This document shows positions 56,029 through 64,000 of a stretch of 64,000 nt of DNA, piece by piece. The stretch covers positions 1,488,001-1,552,000 of the forward strand of contig NZ_CP157276.1 of the NCBI RefSeq assembly GCF_040024445.1. Direction: 5' to 3'. The translations under genes were made by a program, and so were the position numbers. This DNA is from Prescottella soli. GTDB taxonomy: Bacteria > Actinomycetota > Actinomycetes > Mycobacteriales > Mycobacteriaceae. The notes beneath the pieces were generated by a model. It made no database searches. It was given only the letters and a program-made list of their open reading frames with translations, and was not told the DNA's origin. The stretch's first letter is position 1; each line of letters begins with the position of its first letter.

Positions 56029-56238
56029 ATGAGCACCGCCGAATACGCCGTCACCGGGATGACCTGCGGACACTGTGTCGCCTCGGTCAAGGAAGAGGTC
56101 GGCGCGATCGCGGGCGTCTCCGACGTCGCCGTCGACCTGCAGTCCGGCCGCCTGACCGTCACGTCCGCAGCCCCGCTCCCCGAGTCCGCGGTCACCGCGG
56201 CAGTCGAGGAAGCGGGCTACACGGCCCAGCCGATCTGA
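56029..56238 (+). CDS. copZ: Copper chaperone CopZ-like HMA protein
   Basis: A 69-residue ferredoxin-like HMA domain with the Cu(I) site GMTCGHC (Cys13, Cys16). The end VEEAGYTAQPI is standard. It should carry Cu(I) to the P-type ATPase two genes on. ATG 56029 has GAGGGAG upstream. It is the first gene of a three-gene operon behind two CsoR-like sites. Confidence 0.93.
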   Translation: MSTAEYAVTGMTCGHCVASVKEEVGAIAGVSDVAVDLQSGRLTVTSAAPLPESAVTAAVEEAGYTAQPI

Positions 56239-56246
56239 GGAATCCG

Positions 56247-57182
56247 ATGCGCACGTCCACCACGCTCATCGCCTACGCCGGGGGCCTCGCTGTCGTATTC
56301 GCCGCAGCCCTCGGCGTGGGCACCGTCACGGGGAGCCCGATCGACATGACGAGCACACACACCGACAGCCATGCGGCGGCCGCGCCGACCGCCACTCCGG
56401 AGGCGGGTCTCCCCGCCGGGCTACAGGTATCGCAGAACGGCTACACCCTGAGCGAGATCACCTCCCCGGCCCGCGCCGAGGAGCCCGGCACCCTGAGCTT
56501 CCGCATCCTGAGCGCCGATGCTGAACCGGTCCGCGCGTTCGACGAACTGCACGGGAAGCAACTGCATCTGATCGTCGTCCGCACCGACACCAGCCAGTTC
56601 CGGCACGTCCACCCGACACTCGGCCCCGACGGCACCTGGTCGATCGACTGGACCTGGCCGACCGGCGGCACGTACCGCGTCTTCGCCGACTTCCAGGCGT
56701 CCGGCGCGCACGGCCAGCTCACGCTCGGTCGCAACGTCGACGTCGCCGGCGACCTCCAGCCGGCTACGCTTCCCGCCGCGTCGCGCACCGCGACCGTCGA
56801 CGGCTACACCGTCACCCTCGACGGTGACCTCACCACCGCCGGCGGCCCGCTCACGCTCCGGGTCACGCGCAACGGCGTCCCCGTCACCGACCTGGACCCG
56901 TATCTGGGGGCCTACGGGCACCTGGTCGCGCTGCGCACCGGCGACCTCGCCTACCTGCACGTCCACCCCGAGGGCGCGCCCGGCAACGGCGTCACCGCAC
57001 CCGGCCCGGACGTCACGTTCCACACCCAGGCCCCGAGTGCCGGGACGTACCGCCTGTTCCTCGACTTCCAGCACGAGGGCACCGTCCACACCGCCGAGTT
57101 CACCGTTCCGGTGGGCCCGACGACCACCCCACCGGCCACCGAATCCGCACCCGCACACGACGGTCACGAAGGAGGACACTGA
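56247..57182 (+). CDS. Secreted HVHP-motif protein of the copper operon
   Basis: A 311-residue exported protein. The N-terminus is a signal peptide or membrane anchor ([20 protein letters not shown]). Two beta-sandwich-like repeats each contain an HVHP motif (120-123 in [10 protein letters not shown] and 238-241 in [10 protein letters not shown]) followed by TYR(V/L)FxDF; the tail is His-rich (HDGHEGGH). The repeated His sites suggest extracytoplasmic metal binding. ATG 56247 follows copZ by 8 bases, and its stop overlaps the ATPase start (TGATG). I know no established function. Confidence 0.8.
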   Translation: MRTSTTLIAYAGGLAVVFAAALGVGTVTGSPIDMTSTHTDSHAAAAPTATPEAGLPAGLQVSQNGYTLSEITSPARAEEPGTLSFRILSADAEPVRAFDELHGKQLHLIVVRTDTSQFRHVHPTLGPDGTWSIDWTWPTGGTYRVFADFQASGAHGQLTLGRNVDVAGDLQPATLPAASRTATVDGYTVTLDGDLTTAGGPLTLRVTRNGVPVTDLDPYLGAYGHLVALRTGDLAYLHVHPEGAPGNGVTAPGPDVTFHTQAPSAGTYRLFLDFQHEGTVHTAEFTVPVGPTTTPPATESAPAHDGHEGGH

Positions 57183-59440
57183 TGACCACCGCCGATCTCG
57201 CAACCGGCCGCGGTGACACCATCGAACTCTCGATCGGCGGCATGACGTGCGCCTCGTGCGCCGCCCGGGTCGAGAAGCGACTCAACAAGCTCGACGGCGT
57301 CACCGCGACCGTCAACTACGCCACCGAGAAGGCGAAGGTCACCTTCGACGACTCGGTCACCGCCGACGACCTGGTCGGCGCGGTCGAGAAGGCCGGGTAC
57401 ACGGCCACCCTCCCGACTCCCCCGACCACCGACGAGTCCGGCGGCGCCGAGGACCCGCACGACCGCGAACTCGCGTCGCTGCGTACCCGGCTGATCGTGT
57501 CGGCGGTCCTGTCGATTCCGGTCATCGCGATGGCGATGATCCCGGCGCTGCAGTTCACCAACTGGCAGTGGCTCTCGCTCACCCTCGCCGCGCCCGTCAT
57601 CGTGTGGGCCGGTCTGCCGTTCCACCGCGCCGCGTGGACCAACCTGCGGCACGGCACCGCGACGATGGACACCCTGATCTCGCTCGGCACGTCCGCCGCG
57701 TTCGCGTGGTCGCTGTACGCGCTGTTCTTCGGCACCGCCGGCACCCCCGGCATGACGCACGCCTTCGAGCTGACGATCGGCCGGATGGACGGCGCCGCGA
57801 ACATCTACCTCGAGGTCGCCGCCGGCGTCATCACGTTCGTGCTCGCCGGACGGTACTTCGAGGCCAAGTCCAAGCGGACCGCCGGCGCCGCCCTGCGCGC
57901 CCTGCTCGAGCTCGGGGCCAAGGAAGTCTCCGTCCTGCGCGACGGTGTCGAATCCCGCATCCCCGCAGACCAACTGCGCGTCGACGACCTCTTCGTGGTC
58001 CGCCCCGGCGAGAAGGTCGCCACCGACGGCGTCGTCGTCGAGGGCAGCTCCGCCGTCGACATGAGCATGCTGACCGGCGAATCGGTGCCCGTCGAGGTGA
58101 GCGTCGGCGACGACGTCGTGGGCGCCACCGTCAACGCCGGCGGACGGCTCGTGGTGCGGGCCCGCCGGGTCGGCAGCGACACCCAGCTCGCCCAGATGGC
58201 CGCGCTCGTCGAGGACGCGCAGAACGGCAAGGCCGAGGTCCAGCGTCTCGCCGACCGCATCGCCGGCGTGTTCGTGCCCATCGCGATCGCGATTTCGGTT
58301 GCCGCGCTGGGCTACTGGATCGGAACCGGCAACCCACTGCAGGTGGCATTCACCGCCGCGGTCGCGGTGCTCATCATCGCGTGCCCGTGTGCGCTGGGCC
58401 TGGCCACCCCGACCGCACTGCTCGTCGGCACCGGCCGCGGCGCCCAGCTGGGCGTGCTCATCAAGGGCCCCGAGGTCCTCGAGACCACACGCGGCGTCGA
58501 CACCGTCGTGCTCGACAAGACCGGCACCGTCACCACCGGCAAGATGACGCTGGTCGACGTGATCACCGCCGACGGCGTCGACCGCGACGAGGCGCTGCGA
58601 CTGGTGGGGGCGCTGGAGAACGCGTCCGAACACCCGATCGCCCAGGCCGTCGCCGCCGGTGCCGCGGGGAGCGTCGGAACGCTGCCCGGCGTCGAGGATT
58701 TCGTGAACGTCGAGGGCAAGGGCGTGCAGGGCATCGTCGACGGCCACGCAGTGGTCGCCGGCCGCGCAAGCCTGCTGGCCGACTGGTCGCAGCACCTGCC
58801 CGACGATCTCGCCCGCGCCAAGAGGGACGCGGAGAAGCTGGGGCGGACCGCGATCGCCGCCGGCTGGGACGGGCAGGCCCGGGCCGTGTTCGTCGTCGCC
58901 GACGCGATCAAGGACACCAGCGCGGACGCGGTGCGCCGCTTCAAGGCCCTCGGACTGACCCCGGTCCTGCTGACCGGAGACAACGAGACCGTCGCCCGGA
59001 CCGTGGCCGACCAGGTCGGCATCGACACAGTGATCGCGGAGGTGCTGCCCGGCGACAAGGTGAACGCCGTCAAGGACCTGCAGTCCCGAGGCAAGGTGGT
59101 CGCAATGGTCGGCGACGGCGTCAACGACGCGGCCGCCCTCGCCCAGGCCGACCTGGGCCTGGCGATGGGCACCGGCACCGACGTCGCGATCGAGGCCGCC
59201 GACATCACGCTCGTCCGGGGTGATCTCCGCTCCGCCGCCGACGCGATCGAGTTGTCGCGCAAGACCCTCCGCACGATCAAGGGCAACCTGTTCTGGGCGT
59301 TCGCGTACAACGCGGCGGCGATCCCGCTCGCGGCGGCGGGCCTGCTGAACCCGATGCTCGCGGGGGCCGCGATGGCGTTCTCGAGCGTGTTCGTCGTCAG
59401 CAACAGCCTGCGGCTGCGGCGGTTCCGCCCATCCGCATAG
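57182..59440 (+). CDS. copA: Copper-exporting P1B-type ATPase
   Basis: A 752-residue pump. An N-terminal HMA domain has GMTCASC (Cys23, Cys26). Eight helices surround the CPC ion site (401-403), with the YN and MxxSS motifs near the C-terminus ([34 protein letters not shown]). The phosphorylation motif DKTGT starts at Asp445; SEHPIAQAV and [12 protein letters not shown] are intact. This is the P1B-1 Cu(I) pattern. It completes the operon copZ - secreted protein - copA. Confidence 0.96.
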   Translation: MTTADLATGRGDTIELSIGGMTCASCAARVEKRLNKLDGVTATVNYATEKAKVTFDDSVTADDLVGAVEKAGYTATLPTPPTTDESGGAEDPHDRELASLRTRLIVSAVLSIPVIAMAMIPALQFTNWQWLSLTLAAPVIVWAGLPFHRAAWTNLRHGTATMDTLISLGTSAAFAWSLYALFFGTAGTPGMTHAFELTIGRMDGAANIYLEVAAGVITFVLAGRYFEAKSKRTAGAALRALLELGAKEVSVLRDGVESRIPADQLRVDDLFVVRPGEKVATDGVVVEGSSAVDMSMLTGESVPVEVSVGDDVVGATVNAGGRLVVRARRVGSDTQLAQMAALVEDAQNGKAEVQRLADRIAGVFVPIAIAISVAALGYWIGTGNPLQVAFTAAVAVLIIACPCALGLATPTALLVGTGRGAQLGVLIKGPEVLETTRGVDTVVLDKTGTVTTGKMTLVDVITADGVDRDEALRLVGALENASEHPIAQAVAAGAAGSVGTLPGVEDFVNVEGKGVQGIVDGHAVVAGRASLLADWSQHLPDDLARAKRDAEKLGRTAIAAGWDGQARAVFVVADAIKDTSADAVRRFKALGLTPVLLTGDNETVARTVADQVGIDTVIAEVLPGDKVNAVKDLQSRGKVVAMVGDGVNDAAALAQADLGLAMGTGTDVAIEAADITLVRGDLRSAADAIELSRKTLRTIKGNLFWAFAYNAAAIPLAAAGLLNPMLAGAAMAFSSVFVVSNSLRLRRFRPSA

Positions 59441-59450
59441 AACACGACGA

Positions 59451-59477
59451 GGGCCCGGCGACCGCGTCGTCGGGCCC
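59451..59477. terminator. Hairpin between convergent copA and the peptide-binding lipoprotein gene
   Basis: GGGCCCG (59451-59457) and CGGGCCC (59471-59477) form a 7-bp stem with a 13-base loop in the 52-base gap between two convergent stops. It could serve both genes. The stem is short, so confidence is moderate. Confidence 0.55.
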
Positions 59478-59492
59478 GTGCCGTTCGTCGGG

Positions 59493-61091
59493 TCAGACGC
59501 GACCCGCGTTGTCGAGCAGCATGATTCCCGTCGCGGTGGGCACCACGCCGCGAACATTCTGCTGCCAGGCCACGTAGATCATCACGGAACTGATCGGCAC
59601 GCTCGGCACGGTCTCGTTCCACAGCGTCTGGATCTCGGAGATCACGCCACGGATCTGCTCGTCGCCGTCGGCGGCCTGCAGCTTGCCGAGCAGCGCGTCC
59701 ATCTGCGGATTCGCGTACCCGGAGAAGTTGGAGATGGAGTTCCCCGTCAACGTCGTCTGCAGGCCCAGGAACGGGATCGCCTCGTACAGGCCGATACCGG
59801 CGTGCGCCATGTCGTAGTCGTGCTGGACATACACCTGCTTGACGATGTCGCCCGCGTTGTTCGCGTTGACGATGTTCACGGTGAACCCGACCGCCTGCAG
59901 CAGCGACTGCACGGCCAGGCCGATCGCCGCCTCGGTGGGCTCCTGCAGCACGATGTAGTTCAGTTTGCCGTCGTAGCCGTCGGCCCTGGCCTCGTCGAGC
60001 AACTTCCGCGCGGCGTCCGGATCGTAGGGCAGGCCCTCGACATCGGTGGCCCAGCGGGACCGCTCGTCGAACATCGCCTTCCCGGGCAGGCCGAGGCCGT
60101 TGTCGCCGCGCCGGCCCACCAACTCCGGATCGATCGCCAGTGCGATCGCCTTGCGCACCCGGACATCCGCGCCCGGGCGGCCCTCGCGGTTGTTCACCAA
60201 CTCGGCGCCACCGCTGTTGAGGATGCTGAACGAGCCGGGATAGTCGGCGTCGAGCGCGTCGTAGATCGCCTGGGGGTTACCGCGCATGAAGCCGATGTCG
60301 ATTCCGTTGGTCTTCAACGACTCGAGGTTCTCCCGGGAGCCGCTGAGGGCGACGAACCGGATCCGGTCCGCGTTCGGCTTGCCGTTCCAGTAGTCGGCGC
60401 GCGCCGTGAGCACCCGCTCCTCGTTGGGCGCGTAGCGCTCCAGCACGAACGGACCGGCGCCGATCGGCTTGAACGCCTCCCCCTCACCCGCGCTGGGCGC
60501 GACGATCATGCCGTGGCCCAGCGCCAGCATCGACGGGAACGTCGGCCACTGCTTGCGCAGCCGGAACTCGACGGTCTGCGGATCGACGGCCGTCGTCGAC
60601 TCGACCGCGTCGACCCACACCGCGGCACCGTTGCCGCGAGCGGTGTTGTAGCGAATGATGCTCGACACCACCGCGTTCGCGTCGAGCGGAGTGCCGTCGC
60701 TGAAGGTCACGCCCGGACGCAGTTTCAGCGTCCACACCATCCCGCCGCCGTCCGACGACAGGGACTGCGCGAGCCGCGGCACGAACTCGCCCGTCTTCTC
60801 GTCGTAGCGCAGGAGGACGTCGTAGACCGCCGCGAACTCGTCGCCGCCGCTGCCGCCGCGCGCCGCGGTCCTCGCCGGATCCAGGACCGCGGCGAGGGCC
60901 TGCACGCTGAACGTCAGCTGGGGCACCGGGCCAGGCGTGCCCTCCTGGTCCCCCACGAGGCCGACGGCCGGCGGGGTCCGTGTGTCGCCCGACTCGCTCC
61001 CGTCGGCCGAGTTCGCGCAACCCGCGAGCACCAGGGCACCCGCGACCACCGCCGCCACCAGACCCTTTCCGAATACCGATCTTCCGCCCAC
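59493..61091 (-). CDS. Peptide/nickel-type ABC substrate-binding lipoprotein (SBP family 5)
   Basis: A 532-residue exported protein with lipobox LAGC at 22-25. The SBP_bac_5 signature lies around VPRLAQSLSSDGGGMVWTLK, LRPGVTFSDGTPLDANAVV, ADYWNGKPNADRIRFVAL and PYDPDAARKLLDEAR. It should deliver oligopeptides or similar ligands to an ABC importer, but no permease or ATPase genes are adjacent. The start is uncertain: GTG 61091 puts Arg and Lys before the hydrophobic stretch, but GGAGGG is only 3 bases away; GTG 61130 is the alternative. Confidence 0.88.
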   Translation of the reverse strand: MGGRSVFGKGLVAAVVAGALVLAGCANSADGSESGDTRTPPAVGLVGDQEGTPGPVPQLTFSVQALAAVLDPARTAARGGSGGDEFAAVYDVLLRYDEKTGEFVPRLAQSLSSDGGGMVWTLKLRPGVTFSDGTPLDANAVVSSIIRYNTARGNGAAVWVDAVESTTAVDPQTVEFRLRKQWPTFPSMLALGHGMIVAPSAGEGEAFKPIGAGPFVLERYAPNEERVLTARADYWNGKPNADRIRFVALSGSRENLESLKTNGIDIGFMRGNPQAIYDALDADYPGSFSILNSGGAELVNNREGRPGADVRVRKAIALAIDPELVGRRGDNGLGLPGKAMFDERSRWATDVEGLPYDPDAARKLLDEARADGYDGKLNYIVLQEPTEAAIGLAVQSLLQAVGFTVNIVNANNAGDIVKQVYVQHDYDMAHAGIGLYEAIPFLGLQTTLTGNSISNFSGYANPQMDALLGKLQAADGDEQIRGVISEIQTLWNETVPSVPISSVMIYVAWQQNVRGVVPTATGIMLLDNAGRV

Positions 61092-61244
61092 GCACCCTCC
61101 CACCACTCGTGCAACTGTGACGCTCGCCACAGATTTCGGAGAGGGTAACCGGCCCCGGTTTGTCCCGATCGACCGTTCCCGGTCAGTGAGAACAGCGCCG
61201 ACCGAGCCCCTCTCGGGCGCGGTCGGCGCAGGCAGTGTCCTGAT

Positions 61245-62111
61245 TCAGGAGGACATGCTGCCGGACAGGCTTCCGAGCGATCCCGTGCCCGATCCGGTCG
61301 CCGGGGCGGGATCGATCACAGCGAAGTCGGTGGTGCAGCCGTTGAACGTCACCGCATCCACGAGCGTCGACGTCGCGGCCGAACCGGTACCGACGCTCAC
61401 GCCGTAGTGCTCGACGGTGGCGTTCGGATTGGCGGCGGAGATCGCGGCCAGCGTCGTCGGAACGCGGTCCTTCGCACCATCGATGTTCTGGGTGCTCCAC
61501 CACTTGCCGTTCTGGATCTCGTCGTGCATGCCGCCGTCCGAGGTCGACGTGGTGCCCGGCTCGGCGACCCACACGAGAGTGGTGAATCCGTTCTCGAACT
61601 TGCCGCCCGTGGTCCCCAGCAGCCGGATCTGGAACGACGCGGTCGACGTGGCCGCCTTCTCGGCGAACCCGATCTCCTTCGCGATGACGTCCGAGAGCTT
61701 CACACTGCCCGCCGAGTGGTACCACGCGGCGCGATCCGACGGCCCGTCGACCGCGAGCTCGAGGGAACCGTTCCGGTCGAACACCTTCGATGCCGAGTAG
61801 GACGCCTCCTGTCCGCGCTCGTCGTCGAACGGGATGCCCCATCCCGCCGGCGCCTTTTCGGTCGACAGCGGGTCACACGTGAAACCCGCGGCCGGCGCCT
61901 CGGACGAGCCACCCGTCGAGCCACCGACCGAGCCGTCGAGCGAACCACCGAGCGAGCCACCGGCGGAGCCACTGACCGAACCACCGAGCGAGCCGCCCAG
62001 CGAACCGAGGGAACCGGTGGGTGCGGCGTATGCGAGCGCCGGGACGACCAGCGCTGCAGTACCGACGACCACGGCCGCCGCAGCAGCACGACGGATCGAA
62101 ATTCGCGACAT
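61245..62111 (-). CDS. Secreted protein with Gly/Ser-rich N-terminal repeat
   Basis: A 288-residue protein with a Sec signal peptide (VVGTAALVVPALAYA-A). After it comes a low-complexity stretch of GSLGG/GSVGG units (about residues 33-70), then a globular domain of about 190 residues with GWGIPFDDERGQEASYSAS, AWYHSAGSVKLSDVI and TTLVWVAEPGTT, and a short GSLGSLSG tail. I do not recognise the domain; the pattern of Trp/Tyr strands suggests a beta-sandwich. ATG 62111 has AAAGGTG upstream. A tandem repeat at 62202-62239 lies in its promoter region. Confidence 0.78.
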   Translation of the reverse strand: MSRISIRRAAAAAVVVGTAALVVPALAYAAPTGSLGSLGGSLGGSVSGSAGGSLGGSLDGSVGGSTGGSSEAPAAGFTCDPLSTEKAPAGWGIPFDDERGQEASYSASKVFDRNGSLELAVDGPSDRAAWYHSAGSVKLSDVIAKEIGFAEKAATSTASFQIRLLGTTGGKFENGFTTLVWVAEPGTTSTSDGGMHDEIQNGKWWSTQNIDGAKDRVPTTLAAISAANPNATVEHYGVSVGTGSAATSTLVDAVTFNGCTTDFAVIDPAPATGSGTGSLGSLSGSMSS

Positions 62112-62201
62112 GAGAACACCTTTCGACATGCAAGAACGAGGCTGTACCCCGCCGAAACTAGGGCAGCGCACGCCGGCACCGACGCCGAACCGGGACGACC
62201 G

Positions 62202-62239
62202 GATACGAAAGTAGGAGCCCTTCGATACGAAAGGAGGAG
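62202..62239. promoter_or_regulatory. Two 16-bp direct repeats with 22-bp period
   Basis: GATACGAAAGTAGGAG (62202-62217) and GATACGAAAGGAGGAG (62224-62239) differ at one base. They lie 91-128 bases upstream of the secreted Gly/Ser-rich protein on the minus strand. A spacing near two turns puts both sites on one DNA face, as for a tandem activator or repressor site. Regulator unknown. Confidence 0.6.
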
Positions 62240-62273
62240 ATACCCGCCGGACGAGCCGGATCACGAAATGCGA

Positions 62274-62303
62274 ACGGCCCGGAGGGAATTCCCTCCGGGC
62301 CGT
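62274..62303 (-). terminator. Palindromic hairpin after the LppU-like gene
   Basis: A 30-base perfect palindrome with AATT at its centre, starting 17 bases after the lipoprotein stop on the minus strand. The 13-bp GC stem makes a strong terminator. It separates this gene from the promoter region of the Gly/Ser-rich protein. Confidence 0.85.
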
Positions 62304-62319
62304 CGTCACGAACCGAACG

Positions 62320-62940
62320 CTAGCCGCTGACCGTCTCGGTACAGACGGTGAAGCGGCGCTCGTCGTGCACGAAGCCGCCCTCCGAACACTGCTCGACGTC
62401 GGTCACGCCCTCGATGATCTCGACGGCCCGCTCGATGTTCGGGGCGGTGGGATTGGTGCAGTCCACGCGCTGCGGCTCGTCCTCACCGTCGGGCATGCTC
62501 ATGCAGCCGCCCATCACCCAGTCGACGTCGAGGCACAGGGCGCCGCGCTCGCTGCCCCACCGGGTCTCGTAGTAGACCTGGTCGACGTCGGACGGACACT
62601 GCGCGTTCTTCGTGGCCTTGGCCACCACCTTGTAGTTGGACTTGTCGCTGCCGCACTTCGCTTCGGCGATCGTCGCCGCGTCCGACGTACCACCCAGGCG
62701 CACGCAGTCACCGATCGCGACGTCGATGTCGACCGAACCACCGCGGTCGCTCCCCTGCTGACCGGACACCGTGCTGGGCGCCGCGCTGCTCGTCGTGCTC
62801 GACGAACTCGTCGACCCGGAGTCGGCAGCCGCCGCCGTGCCCTCCACCGATCCACCACACCCAGCGACCAGTGCGGTCGCTGCCACCACCGACGCCACCC
62901 CGATCGACCGACGCAGGTATGCCCACATTCGCTTGTTCAC
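62320..62940 (-). CDS. LppU-like lipoprotein
   Basis: A 206-residue lipoprotein: LVAGC lipobox with Cys28, a Ser/Thr-rich linker (about 45-68), then a compact domain with eight Cys (GDCVRLGG, EAKCGSD, AQCPSDVDQVYYE, GALCLDVDWVMGGCMSMP, RVDCTNP, EQCSEGGF, FTVCTET) that should form disulfides. The spacing matches LppU of mycobacteria. Function is unknown. I chose GTG 62940 with GAGGAAAA upstream; ATG at codon 5 is possible. Confidence 0.82.
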   Translation of the reverse strand: MNKRMWAYLRRSIGVASVVAATALVAGCGGSVEGTAAAADSGSTSSSSTTSSAAPSTVSGQQGSDRGGSVDIDVAIGDCVRLGGTSDAATIAEAKCGSDKSNYKVVAKATKNAQCPSDVDQVYYETRWGSERGALCLDVDWVMGGCMSMPDGEDEPQRVDCTNPTAPNIERAVEIIEGVTDVEQCSEGGFVHDERRFTVCTETVSG

Positions 62941-63105
62941 AACCGTTTTCCTCGAAATCACAGCTCGAAGGGACCCTTTCGCGGCGATCTCCCCCGACAG
63001 CGACCGCCCGGTCTATTGTGGTCCAGAAATCCGATCCGGACGAATCGGCGCGATCCGGATCACAGAGGCCGGCCGAACCATCCTGTGACGAAAGACGATT
63101 CGGCG

Positions 63106-63993
63106 TCAGTCGGTTTCCGGGACCGACGCGAGTCGCACGAAAGCGGCCGCGTCGAGCCTCTCACCGCGGGTCGACGGTTCGATCCCCGCCGCGACGAGTC
63201 GCCGCTCGGCCTCGACGGGCGAGCCGGCCCAGCCTGCCAGCGCGGCGCGAAGAGTCTTACGGCGCTGCGCGAATGCCGCGTCGATCACCGCGAAGACACG
63301 ACGTCGGTGCGCGTCGTCCATCGGCCACGGCGCCTCGGTGTACCGGTCGATGCGCACCAGGCCGGACTCCACCTGCGGCACCGGCCAGAACACCGCCCGA
63401 CCGACGTGGCCCGCGCGCTTGACCGCACCGAAGAAGTTGGCCTTCACACTGGGAACGCCGTACACCTTGTTGCCCGGCGTCGCCGCCAGCCGGTCCGCGA
63501 CCTCGGACTGCACCATCACCAGTGCAGTACGCAAACTCGGGAACTCGGCGAACAGGTGCAACAGCACCGGGACGGCCACGTTGTACGGCAGATTCGCCAC
63601 CAGCGCCGTCGGCTCACCCGGGACGTCGTCGGGCATCACCCGCATGGCGTCGGCACCGACCACCGTCAACCGGTCCGCCAGCTCCGGCGCCCGGTCCGCG
63701 ACCGTCGCGGGCAGGCGTGCGGCCAGCTTGGGATCGATCTCTACGGCCACGACCTTGTCGACGACGTCGAGCAGCGCCAGCGTCAGCGAACCCAGGCCCG
63801 GACCGACCTCGAGCACCGTGTCCTGTGGGCCGACACCGGCCGAGGCCACGATGCGGCGCACCGTGTTGGCGTCGTGCACGAAGTTCTGCCCGAGCTGCTT
63901 GGTGGGGCGCACACCGAACTCTTCGGCGAGGGCGCGGACCTCGGCAGGGCCCAGGAGGGCGGCCTGTCCTCGCGGGTGGATGGGGGGCGGCAC
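63106..63993 (-). CDS. ksgA: 16S rRNA (adenine1518-N6/adenine1519-N6) dimethyltransferase
   Basis: A 295-residue KsgA/RsmA that dimethylates two adenines in helix 45. The SAM and catalytic motifs are [57 protein letters not shown] (motif IV) and [13 protein letters not shown] near the C-terminus. GTG 63993 gives a normal N-terminus, but only seven bases remain upstream so the ribosome site is not visible. In mycobacteria this gene lies next to ispE. Confidence 0.96.
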   Translation of the reverse strand: MPPPIHPRGQAALLGPAEVRALAEEFGVRPTKQLGQNFVHDANTVRRIVASAGVGPQDTVLEVGPGLGSLTLALLDVVDKVVAVEIDPKLAARLPATVADRAPELADRLTVVGADAMRVMPDDVPGEPTALVANLPYNVAVPVLLHLFAEFPSLRTALVMVQSEVADRLAATPGNKVYGVPSVKANFFGAVKRAGHVGRAVFWPVPQVESGLVRIDRYTEAPWPMDDAHRRRVFAVIDAAFAQRRKTLRAALAGWAGSPVEAERRLVAAGIEPSTRGERLDAAAFVRLASVPETD

Positions 63994-64000
63994 GGCGTCT

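Noticed and set aside
57164-59557. A 797-codon open frame antisense to copA
   Set aside because: It mirrors the codon bias of copA, starts and ends at no signal, and encodes a repetitive Gly/Asp/His product.
61834-62000. Short repeated units looking like a CRISPR-type array
   Set aside because: They are in frame, encode Gly-Ser-rich units of the secreted protein, vary in length, and have no spacer pattern or cas genes.

Overview
The window is a GC-rich actinobacterial chromosome segment, most consistent with Rhodococcus or a close relative in the Mycobacteriales. The best evidence is gene order. mazG-mfd-(TetR)-glmU-prs-rplY-pth-FAAL-ispE-ksgA occur in the same order and relative orientation as I recall for Mycobacterium tuberculosis Rv1021 back to Rv1010, with extra blocks inserted between the conserved genes. 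An ergothioneine cluster, a PrrA/PrrB-like two-component system, an LppU-like lipoprotein and frequent GTG/TTG starts with short overlaps fit the same group. The species call is inference.

Region 1 (1-14.3 kb) is a surface or exopolysaccharide locus of Wzx/Wzy type. It holds a GT2 fragment, four other glycosyltransferases, a flippase, a Wzy-like polymerase, a Wzz protein fused to a BY-kinase-like domain with no recognisable P-loop, a Tat-exported beta-helix lipoprotein, a pyruvyl transferase, a HemL-like aminotransferase and a GNAT enzyme. Most plus-strand genes from 415 to 7818 overlap by a few bases and look like one operon.

Region 2 (14.3-25.4 kb) is mostly core. mazG and mfd overlap by 4 bp. 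Next come an acyl-CoA dehydrogenase-like gene, a gamma-butyrolactone-receptor-like TetR with an upstream inverted repeat, a second TetR, tRNA-Gln(TTG), the overlapping glmU-prs pair and a DUF2461 gene.

Region 3 (25.5-35.5 kb) has a zinc-ribbon/coiled-coil protein, a GNAT enzyme, egtABCD on the minus strand with egtE divergent, a FAD flavoprotein, then rplY and pth.

Region 4 (35.5-38.8 kb) is accessory. A three-gene minus-strand operon encodes an EspC/WXG-like protein, a 450-residue WXG protein with a glycine-zipper tail, and a four-helix membrane protein. It looks like a type VII secretion substrate with partner and possible immunity or accessory protein. A DUF1877 gene lies opposite, and four 12-bp sites at an exact 20-bp period lie between them. 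This is the best candidate in the window for an undescribed system.

Region 5 (38.8-52.0 kb) contains a fatty acyl-AMP ligase-like gene, prfC-pnuC, an F420-type oxidoreductase, a small secreted protein followed by prrA-prrB, a 3-hydroxyisobutyryl-CoA hydrolase-like gene, a PdxH-like gene, VOC and SnoaL-like genes, an ABC-F ATPase and ispE.

Region 6 (52.0-64.0 kb) separates ispE from ksgA. It holds a DrrAB-type exporter with a divergent WYL regulator, a cold-shock gene, a copper operon (copZ, secreted HVHP protein, P-type ATPase) behind two CsoR-like palindromes, a peptide-binding lipoprotein, a secreted Gly/Ser-rich protein behind a 22-bp tandem repeat, an LppU-like lipoprotein and ksgA. I see no insertion sequence, prophage, CRISPR array or rRNA gene.
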